Notes under the pieces: model-generated
The model's database searches: none
The model's input: only the letters and a program-made list of their open reading frames with translations
What the model was told of the DNA's origin: nothing
Shown here: one piece after another, positions 9,340-17,470 of the stretch
How positions within the stretch are numbered: position 1 is the stretch's first letter
Layout: every line of letters starts with the position of its first letter
Assembly (NCBI GenBank): GCA_964406735.1
Contig: CAYOSU010000005.1
Coordinates: 1-64,000 of the forward strand
From: CAYOSU01 sp964406735
Lineage (GTDB): Bacteria > Bacillota > Clostridia > Christensenellales > CAMQZB01
DNA: 64,000 nt
Direction: 5' to 3'
Position numbers and translations under genes: made by a program

Positions 9340-9903
9340 TTATTTCAAAAAATCAAAAGTGGTTTCTAAAAAGAGCTTATAATCTTCTTTGATGTTTTCA
9401 TTATTATATTCGTTTTTAACTGTATTTTCTATCCATTTTTGCCCCTTTTCGGAAATTTCGCCGTATTTTATATACGATATATCGCCATGTGCTATTGCCT
9501 TTTTGAACTCTTCGTATACGTCTGTAATCAGCTCTACGGAAGAAACTGGGACTTTTTTATCCATCATATAAGCGTTTTTAATTATTGGTGAGCAAGTAAC
9601 GTCATTTTCATCGATATCTATTGCATAGATATATCCCGATTCTCCCTTATATACTCTTTCAAGCGCATCGGGATAGTACTCTTCAAATCTGAGTTTTCCA
9701 TCTTCCGTAAAGCCGTAAGGCGCCCATTTCGAGTATAGCTCTTTCGGTGGATTCCCATGCTCAAGCCAGCATTTTTCTACAGCATTAGCTAAATATACCA
9801 AGACATTTTCTCTTTTACTCGAAAACCACAGCTTCCCGTCTGTGCTTTTTGTCGGGTCTAGTTCGGTTATTCCTTTAATTTTCGATGCGTGATACAATTT
9901 CAT
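9340..9903 (-). CDS. hypothetical protein, possibly with an ADP-ribosyltransferase-like fold
   Basis: I do not recognise this 187-residue soluble protein with certainty. The N-terminus MKLYHASKIKGI followed by a LWFSSKRENVLVYLANAVE region resembles the start of proteins with the YHGS/RES-type ADP-ribosyltransferase-like fold, where a Tyr-His and a later Ser bind NAD. No complete catalytic triad can be assigned. It has an excellent ribosome site (AAAGGAG) and its own promoter, and is followed after 12 bases by the ZIP transporter gene. A role tied to metal uptake is only suggested by that neighbour. It could equally be a stand-alone domain of unknown function. Confidence 0.7.
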   Translation of the reverse strand: MKLYHASKIKGITELDPTKSTDGKLWFSSKRENVLVYLANAVEKCWLEHGNPPKELYSKWAPYGFTEDGKLRFEEYYPDALERVYKGESGYIYAIDIDENDVTCSPIIKNAYMMDKKVPVSSVELITDVYEEFKKAIAHGDISYIKYGEISEKGQKWIENTVKNEYNNENIKEDYKLFLETTFDFLK

Positions 9904-9933
9904 AATTCCTCTCCTTTTAAGTTTAAGAGAGTA

Positions 9934-9962
9934 TTTATATCAGATCGAATAGCCAAAGTCAA
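9934..9962 (-). promoter_or_regulatory. promoter of the unknown gene/ZIP pair
   Basis: Minus strand: TTGACT (9962-9957), 17 bases, TATAAA (9939-9934), about 30 bases before the start codon. Confidence 0.55.
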
Positions 9963-10046
9963 TTATTGTATCCGAGTTTTTCGTGCTAACGATAATATTT
10001 ATGAAAATTGAGATTATTTTGTTTTTATCGTGCTAAATCCCTTGCT

Positions 10047-10075
10047 TTTTAAGCTGAGTTTTAGTAAAATATAAT
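10047..10075 (+). promoter_or_regulatory. promoter of tRNA-Ser(CGA)
   Basis: A consensus TATAAT (10070-10075) has a weak TTTTAA-like -35 about 17 bases upstream. The expected start falls on or next to the first base of the mature tRNA (10082), so the transcript would have almost no 5' leader. Confidence 0.5.
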
Positions 10076-10081
10076 AGCTTT

Positions 10082-10172
10082 GGAAGCGTATCGAAGTGGT
10101 TATAACGGCTCTGACTCGAAATCAGATGTACCGGCAACGGTACCGAGAGTTCGAATCTCTCCGCTTCCGCCA
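10082..10172 (+). tRNA. tRNA-Ser(CGA)
   Basis: Class II tRNA with acceptor GGAAGCG pairing to CGCTTCC, anticodon loop CTCGAAA (anticodon CGA, for UCG codons), a long variable arm, a TTCGAAT T-loop and an encoded GCCA end. It stands alone between a promoter and a strong terminator. Confidence 0.97.
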
Positions 10173-10177
10173 AGCAC

Positions 10178-10216
10178 GTCGGTCTGTAGGTTTTTTCTTA
10201 CAGACCGACATTTTTG
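10178..10216 (+). terminator. terminator of tRNA-Ser(CGA)
   Basis: An 11-bp stem (GTCGGTCTGTA and complement) is followed by ATTTTTG on the plus strand, a few bases after the CCA end. Confidence 0.85.
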
Positions 10217-10276
10217 TTTTCAATTCAAATATAATAATACCCTGAAACCTTTTTTTGTCTTAATTAGACAAAAAGA

Positions 10277-10309
10277 AAACAACTTTTGCAAAATTGCAAA
10301 AGTTGTTTT
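10277..10309 (-). terminator. terminator of the ABC/lipoprotein/GH36 operon
   Basis: A long A/T-flanked stem (ACAACTTTTGC with GCAAAAGTTGT) is followed on the minus strand by TTTTCTTTTTG. It begins 5 bases after the GH36 stop codon. Confidence 0.75.
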
Positions 10310-10313
10310 GTAT

Positions 10314-12002
10314 TTACGCTTTGGTTGCCGAGCGACGTGGTATCTTTACGCCGTCCCTCGTATACGAGTGGTTGGAAACGTTTATGTAATAGGTTATCTC
10401 TTCGCCGTCAAGCTTGATCACCGCCTTGAAGAGGTCTTTTTCTAAGCATTCGTAATCCAAAAGCTCGCAATCGTTGAGATGCCAGATATACTCGAGGTCT
10501 TCAAAGACCGACTTGTCGGGATACTTTGAAAAGTCGTCTGAGGTGAACAACACTCTTCCGAATATCGCATTCGTAATTGAAAGAGCCATTTTCTCACTGC
10601 GAGGCATCTTGATATTGTCCGTGCGGAGTAAGAAAACATCGGGGTCGTTCATGAACGCTCTTCCCGAAAGTGGGAATCTTACTACAGTGTCAGTCATAGC
10701 AGAACGCGTGCTTACGCACTCTTTGTGAATCAGATTATCAGCTCCGTAGTACGCCCAGTCGAGCGAAACGTCGCAACCTATTCTGCAATAATCAACAAGA
10801 CCGAACGCAGATGAAAGCGGTACACCGCAGCCTAAGATAATATTATCACCGCAAAGCTCTCTTATGAACTCCATCGCTTCTAACATTACCTCGCCTCTCG
10901 TCTTTCCTTTCGGCGGCAGCATGCATGCTGCATACAAGAAATCGAGCTTGACCATCTTGAATCCCCAGTCTTCAAATACCGTTTTGAAGACCTTGCGAAG
11001 ATAATCCCTTACCTCTTCGTTGTAGAAATCGAGTGCATAAAATCCGCTCCAGTTTGCACCTGCAAGGACAGGATCGCCGTTCTCGTCTTTTAACATCCAA
11101 TCGGGGTGCTCTTTATATAGCGTTGACTTTGTCTCTGCCGCAAAGGGAGCCAGCCACAAGCCTGCAGTAAAATGCCTGTTGATCTCTTCTGCAATGGGTT
11201 TGAGTCCACGAGGGAACTTTTTCTTATCGACTAAAAGCCAGTCGCCAACGTACTCTTCAAAGCCATCGTCGATCTGGAATACGTCGATATCATGCCCTTC
11301 TTCCTTGAACTTCCTGAAGTTCTCGCAGTTGCGAAGTATTATTTCTTCGTCTATCTTCTGATAGTAATTATACCAGCTCGTCCAGCCTTTAGCCTTCTTT
11401 ACTCTCGGCGGAGCGATCTCCATAAGCTCGAAGAACCTATCGAAGACGTAATCTCTTTCGCCGTCAAGTATTACTACGTCAAACAAAGTTCTCGGCTTGT
11501 CCGTAACGAGTCCTTTTACGTCGGCAATGACCGTCATAACGTTCTTTTCGCAGTCAGTCTGGAACATCGTAAAGCACGCTCTTTCGTTCAAAGCTCCGTA
11601 CAAGCGATAATTGCGACCGTTTCTTACGTAAATAAACTTATGACTGTGTATAACGCCCTTTGTTTCGGGATAATCGTACATAAATTTATCACCTGAAAGA
11701 GTGATGTTATGTCTCTTATCAAGGTGTTTTGCAATAAGCGAAAGGTGTTTTTCAACGTCCGTAGGCTTCATTTCAAACGTCTTCGTCCAAGACTGGTAGC
11801 CGTTGCAAAGGATCCTATCGTCAAGAGAGTAATTCTGTTCCAAAACAAGTTTTGCCGAAACGAACTCCACCTCTTCACTTGGCGTAAACTCCCCCACTAT
11901 CCTCTTGCCGCCGTCAATAGCACTTTCTGACAGCTTAAACTCGGGACATTCAGAGGATATTATCCTCTCCATACCGTTTTGCAATACTTTAATCTCTATC
12001 AT
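10314..12002 (-). CDS. alpha-galactosidase-type glycoside hydrolase (GH36)
   Basis: Protein of 562 residues of the GH36/melibiase type. The barrel begins with KGWTSWYNYY, followed by DVFQIDDGFE, then MVKLDFLYAA, where Asp is the expected nucleophile, and a RIGCDVSLDW region, where Asp is the expected acid/base. Expected activity: removal of terminal alpha-galactosyl residues from oligosaccharides such as raffinose or melibiose, in the cytoplasm. It is shorter than classical 700-residue GH36 enzymes, mainly in the N-terminal beta domain. I chose the ATG at 12002: GGAGG lies 8 bases upstream, while the longer in-frame TTG would sit on that ribosome site. It is the last gene of an operon with an ABC fusion transporter, a lipoprotein and an unknown protein, an unexpected partnership for a sugar hydrolase. 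Confidence 0.9.
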   Translation of the reverse strand: MIEIKVLQNGMERIISSECPEFKLSESAIDGGKRIVGEFTPSEEVEFVSAKLVLEQNYSLDDRILCNGYQSWTKTFEMKPTDVEKHLSLIAKHLDKRHNITLSGDKFMYDYPETKGVIHSHKFIYVRNGRNYRLYGALNERACFTMFQTDCEKNVMTVIADVKGLVTDKPRTLFDVVILDGERDYVFDRFFELMEIAPPRVKKAKGWTSWYNYYQKIDEEIILRNCENFRKFKEEGHDIDVFQIDDGFEEYVGDWLLVDKKKFPRGLKPIAEEINRHFTAGLWLAPFAAETKSTLYKEHPDWMLKDENGDPVLAGANWSGFYALDFYNEEVRDYLRKVFKTVFEDWGFKMVKLDFLYAACMLPPKGKTRGEVMLEAMEFIRELCGDNIILGCGVPLSSAFGLVDYCRIGCDVSLDWAYYGADNLIHKECVSTRSAMTDTVVRFPLSGRAFMNDPDVFLLRTDNIKMPRSEKMALSITNAIFGRVLFTSDDFSKYPDKSVFEDLEYIWHLNDCELLDYECLEKDLFKAVIKLDGEEITYYINVSNHSYTRDGVKIPRRSATKA

Positions 12003-12017
12003 AATTTCCTCCAAACG

Positions 12018-12461
12018 TCATTTGATCGTTATGACGTTATTTGTTTCTCCTCTTGAAAAGACTTTGTGTAAGCAATAAATGCCGCCCGTATCATCCGTCT
12101 TTCCGTCAAGATCAGACGACAAAACAAAGCTTTTTCCGCTAAAAGTTTTCTTAGAAATCACAAGTCTAAGCTCGCCGATAACAGCCGATAAAACGCGAAT
12201 ATTGACGGTAAGAGCATCTTTTAATTCCAAATCTACGTCAATATTCTTACCCTCGACATGATACGAAAGCGTAAAACCGTTTTGTTTAAGAGAATACGTT
12301 TTAAGTTTATCGGACGTTATCCTCGTTCCGCAAAAAGCATCTACATCAAAAACAGTGCAATTTTCCTCAAACGAAAGCACAAGCTTATTAAGAGCTATAA
12401 GCGTAAGCTTTACCCTTTTGACGTTATCGACTATTCTTATCTCTCGCGGAACACCTTTCAT
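12018..12461 (-). CDS. hypothetical protein in the ABC/GH36 operon
   Basis: Soluble protein of 147 residues with no signal peptide or membrane segment that I can see; family not recognised. It is rich in alternating hydrophobic strands (VKLTLIALNKLVLSF, LTVNIRVLSAVIGELRLVI), suggesting a beta-sandwich like an accessory carbohydrate-associated domain. The start lies 9 bases after the lipoprotein stop codon with no recognisable ribosome site, so translation is probably coupled to the upstream gene. The GH36 gene follows after 15 bases. The GH36 here lacks part of the usual N-terminal beta domain, so this protein might supply or accompany it. That is inference only. Confidence 0.65.
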   Translation of the reverse strand: MKGVPREIRIVDNVKRVKLTLIALNKLVLSFEENCTVFDVDAFCGTRITSDKLKTYSLKQNGFTLSYHVEGKNIDVDLELKDALTVNIRVLSAVIGELRLVISKKTFSGKSFVLSSDLDGKTDDTGGIYCLHKVFSRGETNNVITIK

Positions 12462-12470
12462 ATTATAGCG

Positions 12471-13598
12471 TTAAGCAGTTCTCCTGACCTTGATATCTAT
12501 CTCTGTGTTATTGTAATCTAAGAAAGACTCCGTTATCTTTTCGCTTCCGTAGAATGAATCGGACTCAATAATTATCCTGCATCCTGCCCATACGTCGTAG
12601 TTATCGTCGGACAAGCGATTGGTTACTTTCTGTTTTTCTATCTCGTTGCCCTTTTCGTCAAGGATGCGGATATAATACGAATAGGCTGAAGTCGGTGCTT
12701 CTCCCGGGTCGAAAACCAAATTGACCGTTAAGTTCGCACATTTTATCATTTCAAAATTAGCATCCGTTCTTTCACTTGAAATGATAAGGCTATTGCTCGA
12801 CTTGTAAGTTTCCATTCCCGAGCCTGCCCAAACAACGTATTCCGTGCCGTCGTTCTTTAGACCAAAGATCTGATAAGTAGCCTTCCTGTCGTTGCCAGAA
12901 ACGGATATTACGGATTGAGTATACTTTATGCCGTTTACATACAGGAATACAGTCGGAAGCGTTCCGCTAGTCGGAAAATTCAAAACACCGGAAATAGTAT
13001 AGGTATCTTCGTTTGGAACTGCCGTAAAGGTCGTGTGTCCTGCGTTGTATACCGTTGCCGACGACGGATAGAACGTGAAACCCGCTTTGTAAGGCGTGAT
13101 CGTCGTTTTTCCCTTGTTATTGAGAGAATACGCAATACCTTGGAGATTTTCGCTCTTTCTCTGGTCGCCAAACATATATACGACACCAAACAGCTGTGCC
13201 CCGTTTACCGTATAAGTTGAAGCCGAAACAGCAAAATCCGCCGAGCCCTCGAACAAAATATCGTCAGTTGTATTATTTACGGTATATTCAGTCGAACGGA
13301 AAACGTAATCGCTGAAGATTACTCCTATCTTATTTGTTCCGACAAGAGATCTTATCGAGAATTTGCCGTCTTCATCAGTAAACGCCATAACCTCACCGTT
13401 AATGGTTATTTTGGCATCCTTTAAGCCGTTCTGATTCATATCGGTAACCATTCCTGATACCGTATAGCCGTCCTCGGGATCAACTATTTCGGGATATTCA
13501 GGAAGTTCTTTTTTTGGAAGTATTATTTGCTCTTCACTGCAAGAACACATTGCAAGAAGCATTACTAAAACTAAAAATATGCTGATGACTTTCTTCAT
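12471..13598 (-). CDS. lipoprotein with a carboxypeptidase-regulatory-like beta domain
   Basis: Protein of 375 residues with a lipoprotein signal: KK, a hydrophobic run, then an AMCSC lipobox, lipidated at Cys18 or Cys20. A domain of about 70 residues follows with the pattern GYTVSGMVTDMNQNGLKDAKI, then FTDEDGKFSI. This is the CarboxypepD_reg-like/B-type transthyretin-like fold found in surface proteins. The rest is repetitive beta structure of unknown family. It should sit on the outer face of the cytoplasmic membrane. The gene lies 12 bases after the ABC fusion gene and 9 bases before the next, so it is operonic. A lipoprotein next to a MacB/FtsX-type transporter may be its external partner or cargo. 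Confidence 0.82.
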   Translation of the reverse strand: MKKVISIFLVLVMLLAMCSCSEEQIILPKKELPEYPEIVDPEDGYTVSGMVTDMNQNGLKDAKITINGEVMAFTDEDGKFSIRSLVGTNKIGVIFSDYVFRSTEYTVNNTTDDILFEGSADFAVSASTYTVNGAQLFGVVYMFGDQRKSENLQGIAYSLNNKGKTTITPYKAGFTFYPSSATVYNAGHTTFTAVPNEDTYTISGVLNFPTSGTLPTVFLYVNGIKYTQSVISVSGNDRKATYQIFGLKNDGTEYVVWAGSGMETYKSSNSLIISSERTDANFEMIKCANLTVNLVFDPGEAPTSAYSYYIRILDEKGNEIEKQKVTNRLSDDNYDVWAGCRIIIESDSFYGSEKITESFLDYNNTEIDIKVRRTA

Positions 13599-13610
13599 AA
13601 TGCCTCCTCC

Positions 13611-16295
13611 TTAGTTCCTTATTGCGTCGATAGGCTTTTTCCTCGAAATGTTGAATACGGGGATAAAGCTCGATACTATGATTATCGCAAGAGTCAAAAG
13701 CGCCATTATCACCACATCTATGATGTTAAACGAGACGAGCGTTATCGGTAAGACGGAATACAGGTAAGACGTGAGATAATTTGCCGAAATGACCATCAAA
13801 GGCATTGATACGGCTATTATTATCAACGCTATCAATACACCCTCCGTAATGAATATACCCATTACGTCCAAACTCCTTGCGCCAAGCGCACGGAGTATTC
13901 CTATCTCTTTCTTCTTGTAGACGATAGACGTCGAAATGAAGTTATACAATAAGAGTATTACAAATACTGCAGAAACGCCAGAAACGATGTAAAGCACGAG
14001 CGAGGCTCTTGTCATGATATTCTCTATGCTTTCAAGTGCGCTATCTGAACGGGCGTTAGTCGTATAGCCGTTGTCGTGCATATCGGTTATCAAAAGAGCC
14101 ATCTCGTCGGTAGCTAAATTTGCGTTTACCAAAATGCTTTCAGGCTTATATTTTGCCTCGATAACGTTTATGAAATCATAATAATTCATAACGATCGTAG
14201 GCTCACCGAGTATTTCTATATCGTCGTAGATTCCTACAACTTTATATTTTTGCTCGTATAAAAGCGTATCAGACTTGTCGCTATCCGCCGCCTTGATATA
14301 GAACGTCATAGCGCGAGGCGTTACAAACTCAGCCTCTAACTGTTCAAAGCTCCTTGTTGAGGCATAGCCGTATTTGATGTTACGATAGAAGAGCGCAGAG
14401 ATATACACCTCACCCTGTTTGAGTTTGTACTTTGAATCTCTTTCTATCTTTGCACCTATAACAGCACCGTCGGCAGAATCACCGTCAGATCTCAATATCA
14501 TATTTGCGCTATAATTATATCTTGAAGAAGCAAAGCTCTTTGTGTATCCTTCATTCAAGAGTATCTTGGACATGTACATGCCCTCATCTTGCTTGTAATT
14601 AGTGCGCTTCGAAGAAAGCTCTACGTCGGCAGAAATTTCGTCTTCTGTCAGATCCTCAAAAATGTCCTTATAGATATAGTAATTAGTTTTATATACGCCG
14701 ACGATATCGTACTGTTCACCGCCGACTGTTATAGTCTTTCCGATAAGTTGACTGTAATCGTTGACTACGAGCTTTGTTATAGAGCCGTCCTCCATTCCTA
14801 TACGCATACCGAGCTTGATGAAGTAATCGGCAAACAGATCGGAAATACAGCACTCATCGGCAGATTTCGGGAAGTTTCCGTAAACTATATCGATATCACC
14901 CTCTTTGCATTCCAAAATGCCGGTAAACTCAGAGGGTTTGAATACGGGATGAGTAGAGACCTCATAAAAAGCGGTATCAAGTACTTTTTTCTTGCCAGTA
15001 AGGTTTGTAGTCTCCGCCTGCTCTATCTCGTAGGTCTTGATATATTTACCGTCAAAATATTCGTCAAAGTAATCGAGATCGTCCTGCGATATGGGAACGT
15101 CTACGTATGCACCGTCGAAGTACTCACGGCTTGAAAGCTCCATTAAATACGCATCGGACTCGTAATAGGTCTTTACGTAAGAGTCCGTTTTGTCGTATTC
15201 GGAAAGCACCATGGAAAAGCCGAACGCAATAAGCGATACTACCGCCAATACAAGCGTTATTACAAGCCTAAAGCTCTTTGATTTGAAGCTCGAGAACGCC
15301 ATTTTCACGACGTCGCCAAACGGAAGACGGGACCTAATAAGCTCAAAGGTCTCCGTATTGCCTGATATTTTCTCTTGATTGGTTACCGTGAAACCGCCGC
15401 TACGGTTTGACGGCTTGACTTCAGCAAGCTTAGGGAATATCTCATTGAACTCCTCTTTGTCAAGGACTGTGATATACCTGTCGCCTGCAATGTCGTTCAA
15501 GGTGTTGTTTATCTCAGAAAGCTCTTTTTCTGTGAGCTTTTTTCCCTTAGGAATGCGAACGGTGGTATCGCTGATAAAAGATATTCCCCCCGTCGTCGCA
15601 ACTCTGCCGCTTCGTGAAGATACCGCTCTCGTCTTATCGGAAACTATTACGCCGTCTTTAAGCTCGACTATTCTGTCGGCATATTGCTCGGCGAACTCTC
15701 TGTCGTGCGATACTACGATAACAAGCTTATCGCGAGAAAGTTTTTTAAGCGTCTCAAAGACCTGTGCGCCCGTAACGGAATCCAACGCTCCTGACGGCTC
15801 GTCGGCAAGTATGACGGATGGGTTTTTGATGAGAGCTCTTGCAATCGCAACTCTCTGTTTCTGACCGCCTGAAAGCTCTGAAGGTTTTCTGTCTGCGTAG
15901 CCGCCAAGGTCTACGAGATCGAGAAGCTCGTTTATCTCTTTATCGTCAGCCTTTTTCTGTTGCAGTTGCAACGCAAGTGCAATATTCTTCCCTACCGTGT
16001 ACTCGTCAAGGATGTAGAACTCCTGAAAGACGAAGCCCAAGTAAGTGTTCCTGTAGCTGTCAAAATCGGCAAACGAAAAATCTTTACTCGACCTGCCGTT
16101 GATTATTATCTCGCCCTCGTCGAAAGAGTCAAGTCCACCGATGACGTTAAGCATCGTGGATTTACCGCTACCTGATTTACCTAAAATAAATACCATTCCG
16201 CTATCGCCAAAGCGAAGGTCAATATTATTGAGCGCGGTAACGCCTTCTTTCCCCGAGGTCTTATATGTTTTTGTCAGATTCTTGATTTCAAGCAT
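13611..16295 (-). CDS. ABC transporter, fused ATPase and FtsX/MacB-type permease
   Basis: Single-chain ABC protein of 894 residues, same architecture as the one at 952-3669. Walker A GKSGSGKS is at 39-46, the signature LSGGQKQR at about 140, and Walker B VILADEPSGALD. One membrane segment lies near residue 345 (SFRLVITLVLAVVSLIAFGF), then a long external domain, then three C-terminal segments with KKEIGILRALGARSLDV. Expected role: ATP-driven export or envelope mechanotransmission. First gene of a four-gene operon with a lipoprotein, an unknown protein and a GH36 enzyme. The ribosome site is GAGGAATTAA. A promoter and a leader with an 8-bp inverted repeat lie upstream. The pairing with an alpha-galactosidase is unusual and the substrate is unknown. 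Confidence 0.9.
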   Translation of the reverse strand: MLEIKNLTKTYKTSGKEGVTALNNIDLRFGDSGMVFILGKSGSGKSTMLNVIGGLDSFDEGEIIINGRSSKDFSFADFDSYRNTYLGFVFQEFYILDEYTVGKNIALALQLQQKKADDKEINELLDLVDLGGYADRKPSELSGGQKQRVAIARALIKNPSVILADEPSGALDSVTGAQVFETLKKLSRDKLVIVVSHDREFAEQYADRIVELKDGVIVSDKTRAVSSRSGRVATTGGISFISDTTVRIPKGKKLTEKELSEINNTLNDIAGDRYITVLDKEEFNEIFPKLAEVKPSNRSGGFTVTNQEKISGNTETFELIRSRLPFGDVVKMAFSSFKSKSFRLVITLVLAVVSLIAFGFSMVLSEYDKTDSYVKTYYESDAYLMELSSREYFDGAYVDVPISQDDLDYFDEYFDGKYIKTYEIEQAETTNLTGKKKVLDTAFYEVSTHPVFKPSEFTGILECKEGDIDIVYGNFPKSADECCISDLFADYFIKLGMRIGMEDGSITKLVVNDYSQLIGKTITVGGEQYDIVGVYKTNYYIYKDIFEDLTEDEISADVELSSKRTNYKQDEGMYMSKILLNEGYTKSFASSRYNYSANMILRSDGDSADGAVIGAKIERDSKYKLKQGEVYISALFYRNIKYGYASTRSFEQLEAEFVTPRAMTFYIKAADSDKSDTLLYEQKYKVVGIYDDIEILGEPTIVMNYYDFINVIEAKYKPESILVNANLATDEMALLITDMHDNGYTTNARSDSALESIENIMTRASLVLYIVSGVSAVFVILLLYNFISTSIVYKKKEIGILRALGARSLDVMGIFITEGVLIALIIIAVSMPLMVISANYLTSYLYSVLPITLVSFNIIDVVIMALLTLAIIIVSSFIPVFNISRKKPIDAIRN

Positions 16296-16321
16296 TTAAT
16301 TCCTCATTTATTCGATAATAG

Positions 16322-16363
16322 CCTTTGAGCTTCAACCTATCGTAAAATATCACCACTCAAAGG
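16322..16363 (-). promoter_or_regulatory. inverted repeat in the leader of the ABC/GH36 operon
   Basis: Perfect 8-bp arms CCTTTGAG and CTCAAAGG (16322-16329 and 16356-16363) are 26 bases apart, inside the roughly 95-base leader between the promoter and the ABC start codon. It could be an RNA stem or a protein-binding site; no known riboswitch class recognised. Confidence 0.4.
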
Positions 16364-16397
16364 TCGCTTGCAGAACGCAACTACTGCGTTTAGTTAA

Positions 16398-16426
16398 TTA
16401 TACAGTATAATTTCACCGATTGCAAT
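16398..16426 (-). promoter_or_regulatory. promoter of the ABC/lipoprotein/GH36 operon
   Basis: Minus strand: TTGCAA (16426-16421), 17 bases, TATAAT (16403-16398). Confidence 0.6.
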
Positions 16427-16437
16427 CTTAATCGTTA

Positions 16438-16467
16438 AAAAAAATGCAGCCTAAGCCACATTTTTTA
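16438..16467 (-). terminator. terminator of the Mrp-family gene
   Basis: Minus-strand stem AAAAAATGTGGC with GCTGCATTTTTT (two G-T pairs, TTAG loop), ending in a T run, 31 bases after the stop codon. Confidence 0.6.
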
Positions 16468-16498
16468 TTTGATATTTTTTATTTATAAAGCGTATTTA

Positions 16499-17311
16499 TT
16501 ATAATTTTGAAACAAATTCAGACGCAGAATCGAAATCTAACGTCTCAAAAGTGCCGTCATCGCACAGTTTTGCGACGCTCGGATCAATAGGAAGCTGCAA
16601 GACGTTGTCTATTCCGTAAGCCTTCGCAGTCTCTTCGATATGACTGTCACCGAACACGAAGTGCTTTTCGCCGCAATTGGGGCATACGTAATAAGACATA
16701 TTCTCTACTAGACCCAAAAGCTTTACGTTCATGAGCTTTGCCATCTTCTCTGCTTTGCCAACAACCATCGAAACGAGGCTTTGCGGCGTCGTAACTACAA
16801 CAATGCCGTCAATAGGAATCGACTGAAATACGGTAAGCGGTACGTCGCCCGTTCCCGGAGGACAGTCGATATACATTTCGTCTATATCGCCCCAAACTAC
16901 GTCAGTCCAGAACTGCTTGACAGTGCCCGCAATTACAGGACCTCTCCATACGACGGGGTCGGTGTCGTTTTCAAGCAACAGGTTGATGGACATTATCTTG
17001 ATGCCAAGCGCAGTTTCCGCAGGATACATAAACTGTCCGTCAGAAAGAGCCTTGTCCCTTATTCCGAATATCTTGGGAATGGACGGACCTGTTATATCGG
17101 CATCCATAATAGCGACCTTTTTGCCCTGCTTAGCCGCTTTAACAGCGAGCATAGACGTTACAAAAGACTTTCCTACGCCGCCCTTGCCGCTTACTACGGC
17201 AATGACTTTTTTGACGTTGGAATACATATTCTGATTTTCAATAAAACTCGTTTTTCTCGAATCGCAAGCTGCGGAACACGAGGAACAATCGTGAGTACAC
17301 TCTTCGGTCAT
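16499..17311 (-). CDS. Mrp/NBP35-family ATP-binding Fe-S cluster carrier
   Basis: P-loop ATPase of 270 residues of the Mrp/ApbC/NBP35 group, which carries and transfers iron-sulfur clusters to target enzymes. The deviant Walker A GKGGVGKS is near residue 43. MDADITGPSIP and IDCPPGTGDVP are clear family motifs. A C-terminal CPNCG pair matches the conserved cluster-binding CxxC. The N-terminus has an extra Cys-rich stretch (CTHDCSSCSAAC), as in the NBP35-like branch, which could bind a second cluster. I chose the ATG at 17311, 8 bases after AAAGGAG; the TTG two codons upstream is too close to that site. Own promoter and terminator, monocistronic. Clear family; physiological targets unknown. Confidence 0.93.
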   Translation of the reverse strand: MTEECTHDCSSCSAACDSRKTSFIENQNMYSNVKKVIAVVSGKGGVGKSFVTSMLAVKAAKQGKKVAIMDADITGPSIPKIFGIRDKALSDGQFMYPAETALGIKIMSINLLLENDTDPVVWRGPVIAGTVKQFWTDVVWGDIDEMYIDCPPGTGDVPLTVFQSIPIDGIVVVTTPQSLVSMVVGKAEKMAKLMNVKLLGLVENMSYYVCPNCGEKHFVFGDSHIEETAKAYGIDNVLQLPIDPSVAKLCDDGTFETLDFDSASEFVSKL

Positions 17312-17361
17312 TCTCAAATCTCCTTTTATCTTGATAGCGTTTATTTAATTTAACAGATACC

Positions 17362-17389
17362 ATTATATCACATTAAAATAAAAAAGCAA
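17362..17389 (-). promoter_or_regulatory. promoter of the Mrp-family gene
   Basis: Minus strand: TTGCTT (17389-17384), 16 bases, TATAAT (17367-17362) with an extended -10 TGA. Confidence 0.65.
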
Positions 17390-17409
17390 GGAAGTTTATC
17401 CGCTTTTGA

Positions 17410-17437
17410 TTGCTTTTTGCGCTTTTTACGATATAAT
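17410..17437 (+). promoter_or_regulatory. promoter of the uridine-kinase-like gene
   Basis: TTGCTT (17410-17415), 16 bases, TATAAT (17432-17437), about 33 bases before the start codon. It points away from the Mrp promoter about 20 bases to its left. Confidence 0.6.
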
Positions 17438-17470
17438 ATATAAAAGACGACGACAAAGGAAAAACAATAA

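Noticed and set aside
10080..10445. Plus-strand frame of 121 codons beginning at the tRNA-Ser(CGA) gene
   Set aside because: It covers the tRNA and its terminator and overlaps the GH36 gene on the other strand.
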